Positions 11,101 to 24,994 of a stretch of DNA of 64,000 bases are shown here, one piece after another (position 1 is the stretch's first letter; every line of letters begins with the position of its first letter). Below the pieces are notes generated by a model that was given only the letters and a program-made list of their open reading frames with translations, was not told the DNA's origin and did not search any database. Location of the stretch: assembly GCA_902702965.1 (NCBI GenBank), contig CACRXP010000707.1, positions 120,385 through 184,384 of the forward strand. The letters are read 5' to 3'. Origin of the DNA: Spirometra erinaceieuropaei (lineage: Eukaryota; Platyhelminthes; Cestoda; Diphyllobothriidea; Diphyllobothriidae). The position numbers were made by a program, and so were the translations under genes.

Positions 11101-14100
11101 GGATATATTACAGGGTAGCCATCTAGATACCAACCTAATTTCCAGCCGAATAATTTTCTGTTTGTCCAGTTTCTCAGTTACGTAATGGTCGAAAGTGGAC
11201 TGCGGAAAAGTATTGTTTACTTGAATTTAAAATAGTCCCTTGGTATTGAATCGACTTTCGTTTACTTATGGACTCTTTATATAGGCCTGCACATTACGGG
11301 TATCTCATAATAGTCCTCTACATTTTTGGAGCAGCATGTTTATCCACATCTTGTATCTCATGAGTCACACAATGAAAAAAATAAAGTTTCAGTGTGCTGA
11401 CAGTCGCTTTGCCAGAGCTTTCCATTTAAAGCTAATGTCCATTACCTGAAAAACGCGCAAATGCGCATATATGGCCCAGGACAGTTATCGGCGTAGAAAA
11501 TCGCCTGAGAGTACGCTAGCCTTAATCGTCGTCAAAATCATAAACCTTTTTTATAGACAAAGTAAGTTAGAGCCGTGAGAAATGTACTTTATCCCAACGC
11601 GTTAAGCCATTAAGTGAGATCCTTAACGCTTAACGTTCCCCGAGTTGGTTACGGGGATTTCGGTCATCGAGGATCATGGGTTACGCTCCCCCGGGTGCGG
11701 GGTAGGCAGCTGCACGGCAACTGTGCATGATTAATTTCACTTTACTGCGAATAGACGAATGGGACTGCATAAAGGACGTACACTGAAAAATTCATATTTT
11801 GGATCCCAATGTATTTGGAGCATTTATTATGTTCTTGTGTATGGAGCTAAATGAACTGCCCAGTGAAAGTCTCGAAACTACTTCATTTGCTTCAAACTGA
11901 TATACTTCCTTTTTGAGACGCTAAATTGAAGGACGCGTATTACAACACAATACGTCGGAAAGTCACATCGCAATCGTTTGCGGGAAGATTTGACTAAATG
12001 AACGCATTCATCGAGGCTAAGTGGTAGGCGTACAATGTTCAAGTTTTATTTTCTATTGTGAAGAAGCACAAAGTGATGCTGTTCATTTCTATGCCGTTTG
12101 AATTTTTTCTGTGGCTACAATACTAATTATGTAACAATTCAACGTAACAAATTTATCATTGTTTCCGTAAATATTCTGCTGCCTTTGAAGCATACCTGTC
12201 GTATCTATTTACTTAACATAATTGGTTCCCTGCATATGTAAATAAATTTCTGTTTTTTGGATTCGGAGTGGTTTTTGTTAAAAAGCACGCGTCGTAATAT
12301 TCTCAAGACTTTCTTCAAGCACGAGTGGATGTCGGTCAAACTGGCGTTCACGCTCACAGTCCATTTGCGAATGTGGTCAGTTGGCAGGGACCTACAGTCA
12401 TTTGCAATCTTTCTTTCAAGCCGTTTAAATCAGTGCCTAATTGGACAAAGAAAAGATGTACAAAGTGTTTCTAAAATTCAGGAGTAAGTTGTACACGCCT
12501 CTAGTCGTAGCTACACTCCGAATCAGGTAGCGGGTTTTCGTTCCTAGTGGTGAAAACTTTGGGCTACTGGTAGAAATCTGTGCCTTGGTTTCTGGATAGA
12601 TAAGGTATCATCATCAATTTGTAATCCCAAACCCATGGACTAAGGGTACACTTGCTCTGAAAATGGCCATAAAATATTTAAACTTATCTGTTTTCTTCCT
12701 TTTATACAACTTAAACTAAAGACAAATATTAAATAAATAGCCAAATAAGCTAGTCGGTTAAAGTCTTCTCAATTAGCTAGCGGCAATTGCGTGTAAAAAA
12801 GCGTCTTCCTTCATGAGTAAAGCAATCTGCGATTCCTGTCTCTTGATCACACTGTTGAAAATTTCCTCAGTTGATTCGGCTGACACGTGACCGCCCGTTA
12901 AAGGGCCAAGACCCAAATGAGTTTATGTTATTCAAAAGATAATTCAATACTGCAACTCGCACCAACCGTGGAGTTGCAGATGCTGACATTAGAACTTTGT
13001 TTTGTCGCGTGTGCTGAGACCACAGCTCTCCCCGTTCAATCATTTGAGGAACCTGCATGCTATTTCACCGATGTCGGCTAAAAACCGGCAATTACGATAA
13101 GTGAAAATACAAATCTCTCCAGGTGTTAAATGAAGGCATTGAAAATTAGGGGCCAATATGCATACAGAATGTACTATAAGGCAACACTAAATATGTTCTT
13201 AGCTTATATTAGACCTCCCGACGTGCACCGACAGAATAAATACTCGAGCTTCTACTAAGGATCTACTAAGAATCCCCAGTGACCTAGGGCATGCATTAGA
13301 CGGCCTGTGCTGAACCTGACCCATTTCATAACTATCGTCGTGTATGCCTGCGGTATTGTTTGGACTGTCGGTTACTTCTGTCAAAACGCCAGCGTCAGAT
13401 GACTGACCGTCTCTGACAGCCAACTTGTGCAGGAGTGCGTGCGTAAGGCCCATTTTGGGAAACTTATCCTCATGGCGCTTCAGTGAACTTCCTTACTCTA
13501 TTAAGTTTGGTGTGCAGCTAAACTATTACGATGCACTAAAAGCTGCGTCTTGAATGGTAGCCAACGGGTGGAATTGCTTGGTCCACTTAGGCTGGAAAGT
13601 AAGGCTTTTTACTATGACCTCTATGACGCTCCCACTCAGATGGGATCCGGTCCGTCCCTTTGTTTCCGGAAAAAACTGGGTACGTTGTGAGGGAACCAAG
13701 TCGTGGGTGTGTCACGCGTAGACGGGCTTTTTCGTTTTATCAACCAATGAGCCTGATCGTATCCGCAGTCGTCGCGACGGTGTTGCCGCCGTGGCCAGTT
13801 GCGCCAGGAAGGATTTGGTGGAGAAGGTGCTACGCAAGCCCGCCATCATTATAAACAAATTTACGTGCAAGTCCCCATCTTGCGCCCACAACGCTATGGA
13901 GCAAAAAGCATACATCTCAGATTGTGTGCTATAAGCGGAGGCATAGACGGCGCCGACCATGGTGCCTAATCTCCTAACCCGTCCGCACACAGGTTTAGGC
14001 AGTCCAGTAGTACATAGGAGCGGCAAAAGAGATTGAGATCAGTTTGCGCATTGATAGCTCATGTGAACTTGAACGCGCTTAAATATATTACGAAGCGTTG

Positions 14101-17100
14101 AAGGTTGCAATGTGGGAACGTCTTAGCTTAACAGATGACTCAGCTTTTTCTTGAAATGAGGGTCGGACTGAGACAGCCCCAAAACAAGACAGAGAGTGAT
14201 CGATTAAGCAAACACTATCGGGGTCTGATAACTGTCCACAACAGCCGAATTTGGAGTTCAGTCACTCTTGCAGGCCATATATTTATGTGTATGCTTATTT
14301 TTGTACGAGCACGTAAGGATCACAGGGGACAGACGGGAGGCACAGAAAAAGATACCACTGAGCGTAACTGCTGACTCACTGGTTAGACCCTGTGCGTGAT
14401 TCATTGTCCCGCGTACATACTTGTCGCTGGTAAGTGACTAACGTACCCAAGAGGGTAGGAATACGTTTGGGACAGCTTTCGTAGGAGTATTTCCTGATGG
14501 TATTTATTTTAGTCGTATTCACCCTTCACATACGAATTACTTGTTGTTTTGCTTAAATTCTAAAACGAATTTGTGCACCGAAATAAAACCATTTGCAGTG
14601 TTAAACTCAGTTCACGATTATGCCTCTAGTTAAATGGACTGACATCAGCGAAACCTATAAGTTTAGCCATTGAACTTAAGGACACGTGGCCCATTATCCC
14701 GACATTAGTAACTGCCCGTCTTTTTGTCATCCGTTCGCTGCTATTATTTGTTTGATATTTTCTTTTTTGGTACGTCAAAATCAGACAGTCAGCATTTTCT
14801 TGTAGCAACGCATGCGCCCTTGCTGTTTAGAGAAGGAGGACATTCCAGCATGCAACTCCTCGCCGAAAAAATTTCTGAGAAAAAAATCGTGTGACTTTAA
14901 CTATTTTCTCTTATGTTAGTTGGCAAAAACGAAAAACGTTAATCCGAATTTCGCTCATAATTCCAAATTAAAAAAAACTATTACACAGTAAAGTGCGAAG
15001 TCAGTCTGTGAGGAATGTCTTTCCGAAATAGCTCATCCAATAAAATATACGGCATTCTTAATAAGCACGATTCTGGTCGTCTTTGTGAAAATCATGAAGA
15101 AAACATCTCTACCAAAAGATTGTGCGTTCATGCATTGAACTTTAGGGCCTGTACGAAACCAATCCGATTTTAAAGATAAAATATATAAAACGATGCATGA
15201 CTTTAATTATTTTTTAAAAAAAATAGGACGTCCCTTAATGTGTGACTTGAATAAAGGAAATAATTTAGCTTTTGTAGCATGTGTGTTGTTGGGATTGCGG
15301 AGACGTGTGCAAAATTAGTCTGCTGTCTTTTAATCTGTTATCGCTGCTCCGAAATAAACAAAAAGACCTGTAATAATAGCACTTGAGCACCAGTATAGTG
15401 TTTGATGAAGACTTACATAATTTTGTGAATTTACTTTGCGAAGTGTAAATAGCGTGTAGTTTTGAAACCTCTGTTGTGATAATGAGGTAAGCAGAACCCA
15501 AACGTTAGCAGAATTCATTTCCTTTAAACAGAAATACCTCGTCCATTTCTAAACAACTTTAAAAAGACAGTTCTTTGTAATAAAAAACATGACAAATTAT
15601 TTTACTTGCATCTCCCTTTAGGACATAGAAAAATATTTATAGACATAGAAAAATGGTGAACAAGACGAATGTAAGTCGCGCTTTTCTGATGACAATTGCA
15701 TAAACAACTGGTAAGAAGTACACAAAAAGACTTCATAGGATCCTGTTGGGGGGTGAGCTTAGGGTCATGGTCATTGTCACTCGGTCAACTCCGTCTAAAT
15801 AATCATTTGTGTTGGAATGCAGGTCTGAAAACTGAATTCAATGTTGGGGCAAATTTGTAGTTCCCTGAAGACAGTGCTTAGTATCTGCCTGAAATATATA
15901 ACTCGGGAGACTCTCTTTTCCTTGGAGAGAAATGAATTCTCCCGGTCCTGAATTCTTTCGTATATGCTGTTTGTTTTACATGAGAAAAGTAAGCACAATT
16001 TTCCCCCGTCTTTCCATTTCGTATAGCTTTGAAATGACAGCTTACATACGCGTTAAGACATTTTCTTTATAAGGATCACATTTTTAGCTGCTGTTTTCAA
16101 ATTAAAGTTTTAACTAACCCCTTCTGACTGGCAGACATCCTCTGTAAGAAGAATATAGCAAATGGCGAAAGAATTTGTTGATAAGAATTTTGGTAAAATC
16201 TAAACAACCTAGCAGTGGTTATCGCTGCAAGAAGAATAATTTTTACGTCAATTGTTCATTTAAGTCTCATACGGTGCATTCTAACTTGCGGAAAATCGAA
16301 ACATTACACCCAAAATGTCGACATTGTATTCCTATTGTTGAAAAGATTTTGCACCCTCGGGTTTTGGGCTATTGTTAAAAACAGACAAGCATTTGCAATA
16401 AACACTCGACCGTAATTGCAGCGCTTCACAACTACGGCATGCGAGTTATTTCTGAAACGTAGGACACAAACCTAAATGAGTACACATAGTTCTTAGTGTA
16501 AATTGTGCTGTCGAATTTAAGTCAGCACACTTTGCCAGGATTAAGCCAAGAGTTCAGAAGATGCCTCGCATACAGCAGCTCACGAAAATTGTCCTGTATA
16601 TTCCGACTCTTGAGATATTAAGTATGTGCGGGTTTCTGAAGATATCTATTGTTTCCCGCAGGGAGGTTGATTTTGTTAGGTACTTGCAGTATCGCACAGC
16701 TGGTAGCCCGTTTTACAAACATCCGCGATCGAACCCAGCAGCAAGGGTGGAAGAACAAGAAGTCTATTGCTGAGTACTAAAAAAGGAAATCTGCAGTTAA
16801 GAGGTACACACAGAAATGTCAAAGGACGCCCTGGAATCGAGCCAATTTAGATCATGCCCTTGGGTTGTTACCATGTGGACTGGGCTTTTGACTCATCTGG
16901 GTGGCTGGGTCCCCTCTAATCCTGCCGGCGGCTAGCGCGATATCAACAGGCGCACGCCGTGTGGTCGGATTGATATGAGACAGATCTTAAGTTCTAAAGT
17001 AAGGAAGTAATGAACAACCATCAGCACTACACGGGCGTTGGAGAGTGAATTTTCGGCTGTTTCAAGTAGCAAACTATGACATTACACCAGGAGATCTGAA

Positions 17101-17120
17101 CTGTAGCGGACGTTTACCGT
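8151..17120. other. AT-rich interval without a recognised gene
   Basis: Only short open frames with random-looking composition. Local GC-richer patches near 11620-11720, 13620-14030 and 16805-16985 may be decayed SINE-type repeats, but none has two intact promoter boxes or a clear boundary. A 10-base G run sits at 8642-8651. Confidence 0.4.
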
Positions 17121-17121
17121 T

Positions 17122-17391
17122 TGTTAACAAGCATTCAGCATTGTGAAGGGACTGGACTGCAGCCTGACCTTTGAAGACTTTTCCGAATTTGATACCATGG
17201 TCAACCTCCGAGGTCACCCGTTTAAACTGCGTATGCTACAGGCAATACTGGATGTGCGGAAGTCATCATTCTCTGTTAGATTCGTCAGATCGTCGAATTC
17301 CCTGTCCGCAGATGTTGTGATGTCACTATTGATAGAAAGCTTTAAAAGGAACCTAGACTTATTTATGTCCCGAAATGAACAGAAGCGATGA
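17122..17391 (+). pseudogene. 3' end of a non-LTR retrotransposon ORF (C-terminal tail)
   Basis: The frame ending in TGA at 17389-17391 encodes about 80 residues that match, from memory, the extreme C-terminus of flatworm CR1/jockey-like LINE proteins. Recognisable features are LRGHPFKLR near residue 23, a FSVR segment, then SLSADVV and ESFKRNLD near the end. This is the region after the reverse transcriptase where these proteins show a conserved NSLP-x-DVV plus SFK-R-LD pattern. No reverse transcriptase domain precedes it, so this is a 5'-truncated insertion, the usual outcome of LINE retrotransposition. The 5' edge is a guess. It was not recognised beyond the class level. Confidence 0.65.
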
Positions 17392-17399
17392 GAGATCAA

Positions 17400-20300
17400 G
17401 GTCAACGTTTAATTTTTCAGACTATCATGGGCTCATTTGAATTATTTTATTCCACACGGTTTCTATGTATACCGCACCCAAACGCACGTCGCAAATAGGG
17501 CACTCAAAGACCCGTACCTATTTCCCTCAGTACACCGAACTGGACTGGAAGAACAATAGAATGAACATGAAGCAGACTTGTTAGGGATGTTTAAAACTGG
17601 ATAGAAAAGGGCGTAATGAATTAGCATGTTTGAAACCTTCTGTACATTCTGTTGTGAAACGTCTCCCCAGTTCTCTTGGAAGAGGGTGTCAGGTACGACC
17701 TGATCCTAAGAGGACAGGGCCTTCGATAAATTATGTAAATTAAATGCTTAATGAGGTCTGGATTGTTGCGTCCGCTTCCAGCAACATACTGCATGTTCTA
17801 TCCAAATCCTGTTACTAATATTGTATAAAGCCCGGTCAGGAGAAGCATTTCGACTTACTACGCGTGCTCCTTCATCCAATTATTTTTTTATTTTTAAATC
17901 ATGTCTATTTTGAAGCTACATGATGAACGAGTACCCTTTGCACATTGAATCGAAAGGTATGACTGAATTATTAAGTTGTGAGAGATCTGCGAAGAGTGAG
18001 CAAACTTCTGCGCGAAAAAAACATTTTCGGCACAGAAACAAGATCTGACAACTCCTTCTAATATTGATCTGAAATATTTATTTAATCGGATACTTAAAAT
18101 GGGAAAAAATCGCACGTAAAAGCAACAGGACTCAGACTTTTATATGTGTGATCGTCTCCGAGATGCCCTTTACGACGAAATGATAAGGGACGATGTGATT
18201 TTCATTATAATTCGAAGAGCCTCATAAACTAGGCGTTGGTTCTTGATTTTCGGATTGTTCCGAGAGGGTAACTAGAATATATCCTACAATGTTATTCGAA
18301 ACTTCGCTCCAGACCTGGGCTGGAATCCAGAGGTTTATATAAAGACTACATGGCCGCACATACCGAGCTGGAATAGGAGGATTTCAGTCAAATCCAGCCT
18401 TATACGATTTTCTATAATCCAGACTGCAAGCCACAGATCGCGAACCGGCAGATCAGGCGGTAACAGCGCTCGATCGCAACATGCAATGACTCGCTCAGGT
18501 AAGTTAGAATTGAGGCGAATATCAGCCAGAAGGTCAGATGCGACTACTGCAGGGCCCACAAACTCGATAGTGACATTTTAAACAGTCCTATAAAAACATT
18601 TTACTGACTTGCTTGCACTATATTATAGATATCAAAATAACGCGACAAAAAGCAGATATTTTAATGATAAATGCTTTTATTTGCACGTGAAAGCTCAGAA
18701 CGCGGTAAAGTTTCAAAACGATTAGCATTCCCACTATTTTTGCTAGCGGAATATGCGCTCTTAAGGTGTTTCGTGTTCAGGACTTTATCCTTTAACAAAA
18801 ACCAATTTTGTGGGATCATCAAAGTTTTTATCGAAAACATAATTGACCGTATCTAGTCTTAAAGAATAAACTGGAAAACTTTATGCTAATCACGTGCTCC
18901 GAGTTTCATCGAAAAACAAAACGCTGTGATGTATCAACTAACTTGAGACAATGCTTTTGTGCCTATCGGTACTGCAGCCTTGCAGTCCATTGGTGCAGTC
19001 GCAGATAAAACTGATAGGAGGAGCTGATGGTATTTTTCCACCTGGTAATCAGGAAATGTGTTTGTTTTATACACGCATGGACGTCCAACAATGAAGGGAC
19101 TTGGCATGCAAAGTTCTACGACCCACTAGCATGCTAACTGCAGTGCAACACTTTCCTTTCGCAATCTGCCCCATTCTTAGCGAAACTGCCTAATGGATCT
19201 TGCGTCTTGTTAGACGCAGGAACAGTAAGAAAATAAACGCGGTACACTCAAGAATCTTTGTTCAAGGAGGCTTGAGCAAGTTGCAATAATTGTGCCCAGA
19301 TGGTTCAATAAAATTAATCAAGTGGGTTTTCGTGTGGCGAGGCAAATCGTGTTGTTGTTCCAGGCCATGCAGCCAGGGGTTTGACTGCTTCGTGCAGTCT
19401 ATTCTAGCATACGGCAGTGCATTAATTTTTAGAGCAAATGAATTAAGAAGATGTAGGCAAAAATGACGAACGGCCAAAAACGTAGATGCCACCACTATCA
19501 CGAATAGATTCAAATAATAAAGCTCTTCACTGCCGCGTTATATCGTTTTCTTTGCAACTTATTTAACCTATATCAAATCAAATTTGCTGATTACAGGTTT
19601 GAATGAAATATGTGACCACGGGCCCTGCATGTGTGTGACTGTTTAGCGCAGCCCCTGCATTTTTCGAAATCGTGTATCAAAAGATGACTATTTCAAAAAC
19701 AACACAAAAGGTTTTGCTTTTAATTCGGCCTCTTGGCGAACACTCCTGCATCCAAACAAATGTTTATAATTCCCCTTTAGTGACGCCACAAATGGGCGTC
19801 ACCCATTCTAGGTGGGCTAATGTACGATACTGTCTGCGACTATGGTGGTCGACTGAAGACTAGACATCGTCCTATCAGCTGCGGGGGTCTTTCTAAAAAT
19901 AAATTCGACTTTTGACGCATGTTGTCTGGCATATGCAGTAAAATTCGAAAGATTATGTGGTTTTAAAGTGGGCAATCGTTGCCCATTTATATATTTTTTC
20001 TGGTTTAGGCAAACACGTTATTCTTACCGGAAAACGTCAGATTAATATTCAACATGTGGATTGATCTCTTTATGAGAACTGCAACATGCAAGCGACTGAT
20101 TTTTCTAGCTTTCTATAAAACCCAACAAAAATGCATTTTAAATTCAGTCTCTTGGGTGCAATTTCAGAAATTCTTTCGAAACTCCGCACGTCAGTGTTTC
20201 TGACAGTGAATGCAATGCTACGCTATTATATGCCAGTCGTTTGTAGGCTAGCCCCTTAGTTCGCAACTGTGTTTGTCATTTTTTGCAGACTGTTTCCTAC

Positions 20301-20530
20301 TGTCTTTTTATGAAAGCATGCCTGGTTACGTCCAGGTCACATCCTTGGTTTTCGACTCGAATGACTACCATTCAGTCTTACACTCCATCTGAAGTTTGAT
20401 CTATCTCACATACAGAAGCCTGCGGTACAAATGATACAATTAATCTTATAGCTCAAGATCCTGGCTCATTGGAAGTCCTCTTCCGGTACCAACAGAACCA
20501 CTCCTTCTTAGACATTGCAATCTATGTGAA
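17400..20530. other. AT-rich interval without a recognised gene
   Basis: I see no coding frame with a known domain, no RNA gene and no transposon ends. The longest open frames are under 90 codons and look random. Confidence 0.45.
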
Positions 20531-20533
20531 ATA

Positions 20534-21505
20534 CAGTAGGTGGGCTAACTCATGAAATGTCAACCGAAATTCCGGAATGAGTTTTCGTTTCGAAGAGGTT
20601 AATTGCACAGGATCGTAAAACTAATCATCATACAGCATAATTCCATAAGAGTTCGGTTGTCTCGGGCTACCGGATTTCGAACGAACTTCTTTCCGGCTGC
20701 ATGCAGAAACTGCACTCTGTAAAGGATGACTGCTTACGCAGCATGCATTTTTCTCATTGATTTTCTATGTCCTTACAGATTTAGTTAAATTTAATGGAAG
20801 ACATGCAAAAAAATATTCATTCTTTTGTTCATTCGTTAGACAATTACGCCTTCTTCCAATTGTACACTCGAAGGAATGGTATACTTTGGTTTCAAAAAGT
20901 TTCTAATTGTGAGATTTTTAGTACCGCGAAATGGCCGTTGATAAACTGTCATGCTCCTGCAGTTAACAATGTGGTTTGTAAAGTTAACAGTATGGCTCAA
21001 ATTCACTGCTAAATTTTATGATCCCCATATAGTCTCTTCTTGATACTGTTGAGAAATGTGTGGTTTTCCGTACGCGGAAAATATACGGCTTGTAATTTGA
21101 AAACCCTGGGTGCAAGTGTAACGGCAGGTCGCGGTTCAAAATTATTAGGGAATCCAATTTATACCCTTTTTCGAGGATAAAATTGGAAGATGACGTCATT
21201 TTCTACTAAATATGCAACAGATTGAATATCTTTATGCATGTTTCCATGGAATATAATTGAATATTTAAGGACATCAACAATATATAATAAAAATACATGC
21301 CACTCATGTAATCTTTTTTACAGTGTAAGGTTTTTGTATGCAACCGATAAGAGTTTCATCCGAAAGCCGGCATCCGGAGGTAACTGAACTATTATAGAAT
21401 TATGCTGCAGGATGATCAGTTTTACAATTCCGTTTAATTGATCTTTTCTAAGCGAAAACGCATTTCGGAATTTCAGTTGACATTTCATGAGTTAGGCCCC
21501 CACTG
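20534..21505. mobile_element. Foldback Tc1/mariner-type element, subfamily B (copy 3)
   Basis: About 972 bp flanked by TA (20532-20533 and 21506-21507). The left end is CAGTAGGTGGGCTAACTCAT followed by GAAATGTC; the right end is its complement. Subfamily B differs from A in having GTGGGCTAACTC where A has GTGACC-ATCTC, and so is closer to the Tc1-like element at 61.2 kb. Long imperfect arms and a central loop are shared with the other copies. No protein is encoded. Confidence 0.8.
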
Positions 21506-21507
21506 TA

Positions 21508-22225
21508 GGTTACCGACATCGACTTGCAGGCCGGTTGGACTTTAAAAACGAAACAGGCTATCAGTTGCAGGTCTACTATAAATATGTGCAAATATGCGGG
21601 GTAGTGCGCAGCATATACGCCTACTATTGGTGCCAAGGCAATTGCCTACAGTAGTAGGGCCGTGCAAACGAATCTGGGGAAAGACGGAGAAACTAAGGCG
21701 TATCGACACTTACGAAGCAGTCGCTTCCACATCCTTATTCTATTGCCTCAAGTAAGCCATAATTTGTAGGAATGAAAGGTATCGCGGTGTTGCAAAAGTA
21801 ATTTTGTTGATCACAGGCAAAGAGGACCACTGTTGCTTCGCAGATGAATTATTTGGGACGTGAACATGGTATTAATTATACTAAGGGGAAACACTGAGGG
21901 TATTTGCCGTTTGCCTCTTTGCACAAACAAGTTAATGTCGACCAAAGACTGATAGCAACGCAATCTTTGACTTGTTGCATACGCACGAGTCCCTTCACGC
22001 ACAAATCGGACTTTAATTAAAGAAGTCTGGAATTTCTCGTGCAATCGTACTGTCATGGAGCGCATACAAAAGTAACTTTTCAAACCCGATCAGGGTTCGG
22101 TGTAGGATTTCGTTATGCCTCCAGTCAGTGCCTTAAAAGCTACTTCCGATCGCCTTTTGAAAGCGCAACAGCTTGCTGGAATTAGTATAGGGAATAAAAC
22201 ATGCTCCCAAAGAGAGCCAGATCTA
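21508..22225. other. Short interval between two foldback elements
   Basis: About 720 bp with no recognised feature. A minus-strand open frame of 90 codons at 21811-22083 has no recognisable domain. Confidence 0.4.
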
Positions 22226-23221
22226 CAATGCGTGACCGATCTCATGAAATGCTGACCCAAATTCTAGAATGCATTTTCGATTCGGAAGGATTACTAAGGT
22301 GGGGTTGTAAGACTGATTAGCGTGCAGCAAAATCCTTTAGTATTTTGGACTTGCCAGGATGTCGGCTTTTCAATTCATTTCTTTTTGACCTCCCTACAGA
22401 AACCGCACTTGGAAAAAAATAGGTACTTAAGTAGCCAAGCATTTTTCCTATTTATTTTTGATGGTCTTATAAATTCAAACACATTTTATAGAAGACATGC
22501 ACAAAACAATGCTTTCTTTTGCTCCTTTGTTAGAAAATCACGCTGTCCCCATAGTTTATACCCGAAGGAAATGTACATATATAGGTTTTAAAAATGTTTC
22601 CCAATTCTCGGATAATTTTGAGCCCGATCGGTTATTGCGTCAGAGTTTAACGATTTCAGTCCGAAAGGTGCATGCTTTCCGCGTAAAGAAAATCATGCAT
22701 TCCTCCATGTCTTTAAGAAGTTTCTATATAGGGTTCGTGAAATTCTGCAATGGATCCGGACCGTGTTGTACATTTCATGAGGAGCATAAGTAAACGAACA
22801 TTTGCGGCCCTGTACGCAAGGAGATCGCACGGTCTTAAAAATCTCATAATAAGAAACTTTGTATAACCTAAATATACACTTTCTTCGGGTATACAATATA
22901 AAAACAATAGGATTTTCTGCAAAATAAATCAAAGAAAGCATGTTTTGCGCATGTTTTCTAAAAAATGTATTCGAATTCATAAGATCATTGAAAATAAATA
23001 GGAAAAATGCACGCTTTTTAGGTAGTCATTTTTTTCCTAATGTGGTTTCTGCAGGAGGTAAAAAAGGACTTCATCCAAAAGCCGACACTCTGGAGAGTCC
23101 GCAGTGTTATAGGATTATGCGGTAAGCTAACTTGTATAACAACCCAACCTAAGTAATCCTTCCTAATCGAAAACGCATTTCAGAATTTCGGCGAACATTT
23201 CATGAGGTCGGTCACGCACTG
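22226..23221. mobile_element. Foldback Tc1/mariner-type element, subfamily A (copy 4)
   Basis: About 996 bp. The left end is CAATGCGTGACCGATCTCAT after TA (22224-22225). The right end is GGTCACGCACTG followed by TT where TA is expected. Arms pair over about 370 bp. Frames on opposite strands in the arms encode similar short peptides, which is simply the inverted repeat read twice and not a gene. Confidence 0.8.
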
Positions 23222-24480
23222 TTTCTAACGTTCGACGCATACTAGGAATACATCAAAGTAAATCTGACTGGAGGTGTTATTAATCACAGTCCGCATCACG
23301 GCCGAAAGTCATCGTCTATTGCTTGTTACTCGTTGATGTAATATTGGTTCAGCTCTAACACAGACGTACAGTCCAGACTACTGAATGGGAAGATAAACGG
23401 GCCGCCTGAAATCCGACGCAAATGCATTGTAACGTCGGACGCATCTAACATCTCTTTGGTTTGCGACACTGATTCCTGTCAACGGAAAGCTGCTGAGTAA
23501 TGTGTGCATTTCACTGCGAAATAGGCCAAATGGCAGAGGTTTCAGGTAACGAGTATGTACTTTCCAATGGCAGAATAAGACAAGTTAGATTTATCCATTT
23601 AGACCATTTTGAAGTAAACATCTTTTCAGAGTACCACTGGTGAGGCATTCACTCCTCTAAAGCCTTGTGTATCACCTGTGAGAAAGTGGCACTTATGAAG
23701 ACCTCTGCTGTCAGGTACGAGAGAGACCAAATTGGAAGCGTTGTCCGTTAATTATTTTGCGGTGACGTGAGTAGTCAGTCGTACAGTATTGGCAAAACCT
23801 ATAAGTATATGTCAGATGATATGAGAATTTTATATATTTTCAAGGGCATATAGCGTGCGGGATCCTGTCATCACTGAAAGACTCGCTTTATTCAAAAAAC
23901 AAACGGGTCTTTGGCATGATTTGTCCCCAAATCCTGCCGTTAAAATACCTCTTAAGTTCCTCGCAAGAACAGCTTACAGCAAAATATGGCATGTGCTAAA
24001 ATTCGTAAGACATGGGCCCATAGTGAGAAATGGGATGTAGATGACTTTCACCTAGCTGCGAGTTCATCCATATTCACTGACAGGCTGACTTTCAGTTGGA
24101 TATAACTTAACCATATGCAAAACTCGGCTTACTGAACGGTGAAAATTGCCTCATCCATGCAACAATGCTTGGTATTTAATACAAATTCTAAGTTAGGGAA
24201 GCTCCCGAAAAAGAGATTATGCAGTCTCTTATTAGAGAAAATTTGCTTTTCCCTGGGTTTTCGTCTTGGAAATCGAAGAGTTTCAATTATCTGGTGTTTG
24301 TTTGAGGCACAGGCGCTGTTTCTTGGGTGTTCTACGTTTCCATTTAAACTTTATGCATTTTATTTGGGTGTAGGGATGTCCAGTTATACCTCTACGTGAT
24401 TTTCCTAGTGGGTCGCTTAGTTGTTTGCAGTTGACTCTGCCTAGCGTCCACTAACTGTCATTCAACTGTCACGTGTGGCC
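23222..24480. other. Interval without a recognised gene
   Basis: AT-rich with short random open frames only. Composition becomes pyrimidine-rich near the 5' edge of the following retrotransposon. Confidence 0.4.
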
Positions 24481-24994
24481 TAGCCGCCAGACGTCGGTGA
24501 CCTCCTCAAGCGTTGGGTGAAACCCGGTCGACAGTATCCGGCACTATGTTTGTCCTTACACCCGATGAATCTGCTTTTCTTTCCATCGCTGCCCCTTCTC
24601 CCTATCCCATTTCCCTCATTCACAGCTCCCTCCACGCCCGATGTGACTATTCCCTGCTCCTCCTCCCCCCTCCCTCCCTACTTCTGTTCTCCCTCTTCTA
24701 CTCCCTGCCCTCACAGTCGAAAGCCCTTCGGCGAAGGTGACATGCAATCAGGTAGGTGGCCCAAACCAATCGGGTCGTTCTCTCATTACGCCACTACGGG
24801 ACCCATAGTGGAGAGCGGCATCCGTCTGGTGCAACAAAGCACCCCTATTTGGGGAAAGCACCGCTTTAAAGGTGCCCTAAGCAAATGATGGTCTCGTGAT
24901 ATCTGCGCGCAGATCAGGGTGCGAAATCATCAAACAAGAAGCGCCAACCTTTTTCTTCAGTCTCCTTCTCCATCGGCCCCTCTCCACAGGTTGC

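Noticed and set aside
11620..11720. GC-rich hairpin region resembling a tRNA
   Set aside because: CCCCG/CGGGG and a GGGTTACGCTCCC element occur, but arms and spacing do not form a cloverleaf.
16805..16985. Possible tRNA-derived SINE on the minus strand
   Set aside because: A B-box-like GGCTCGATTCC exists, but no convincing A-box or cloverleaf could be drawn.
22497..22980. Overlapping 95-98 codon frames on both strands with similar peptides
   Set aside because: They arise from the two arms of a foldback element read in opposite directions; similar peptides in the other copies follow from DNA homology, not protein selection.
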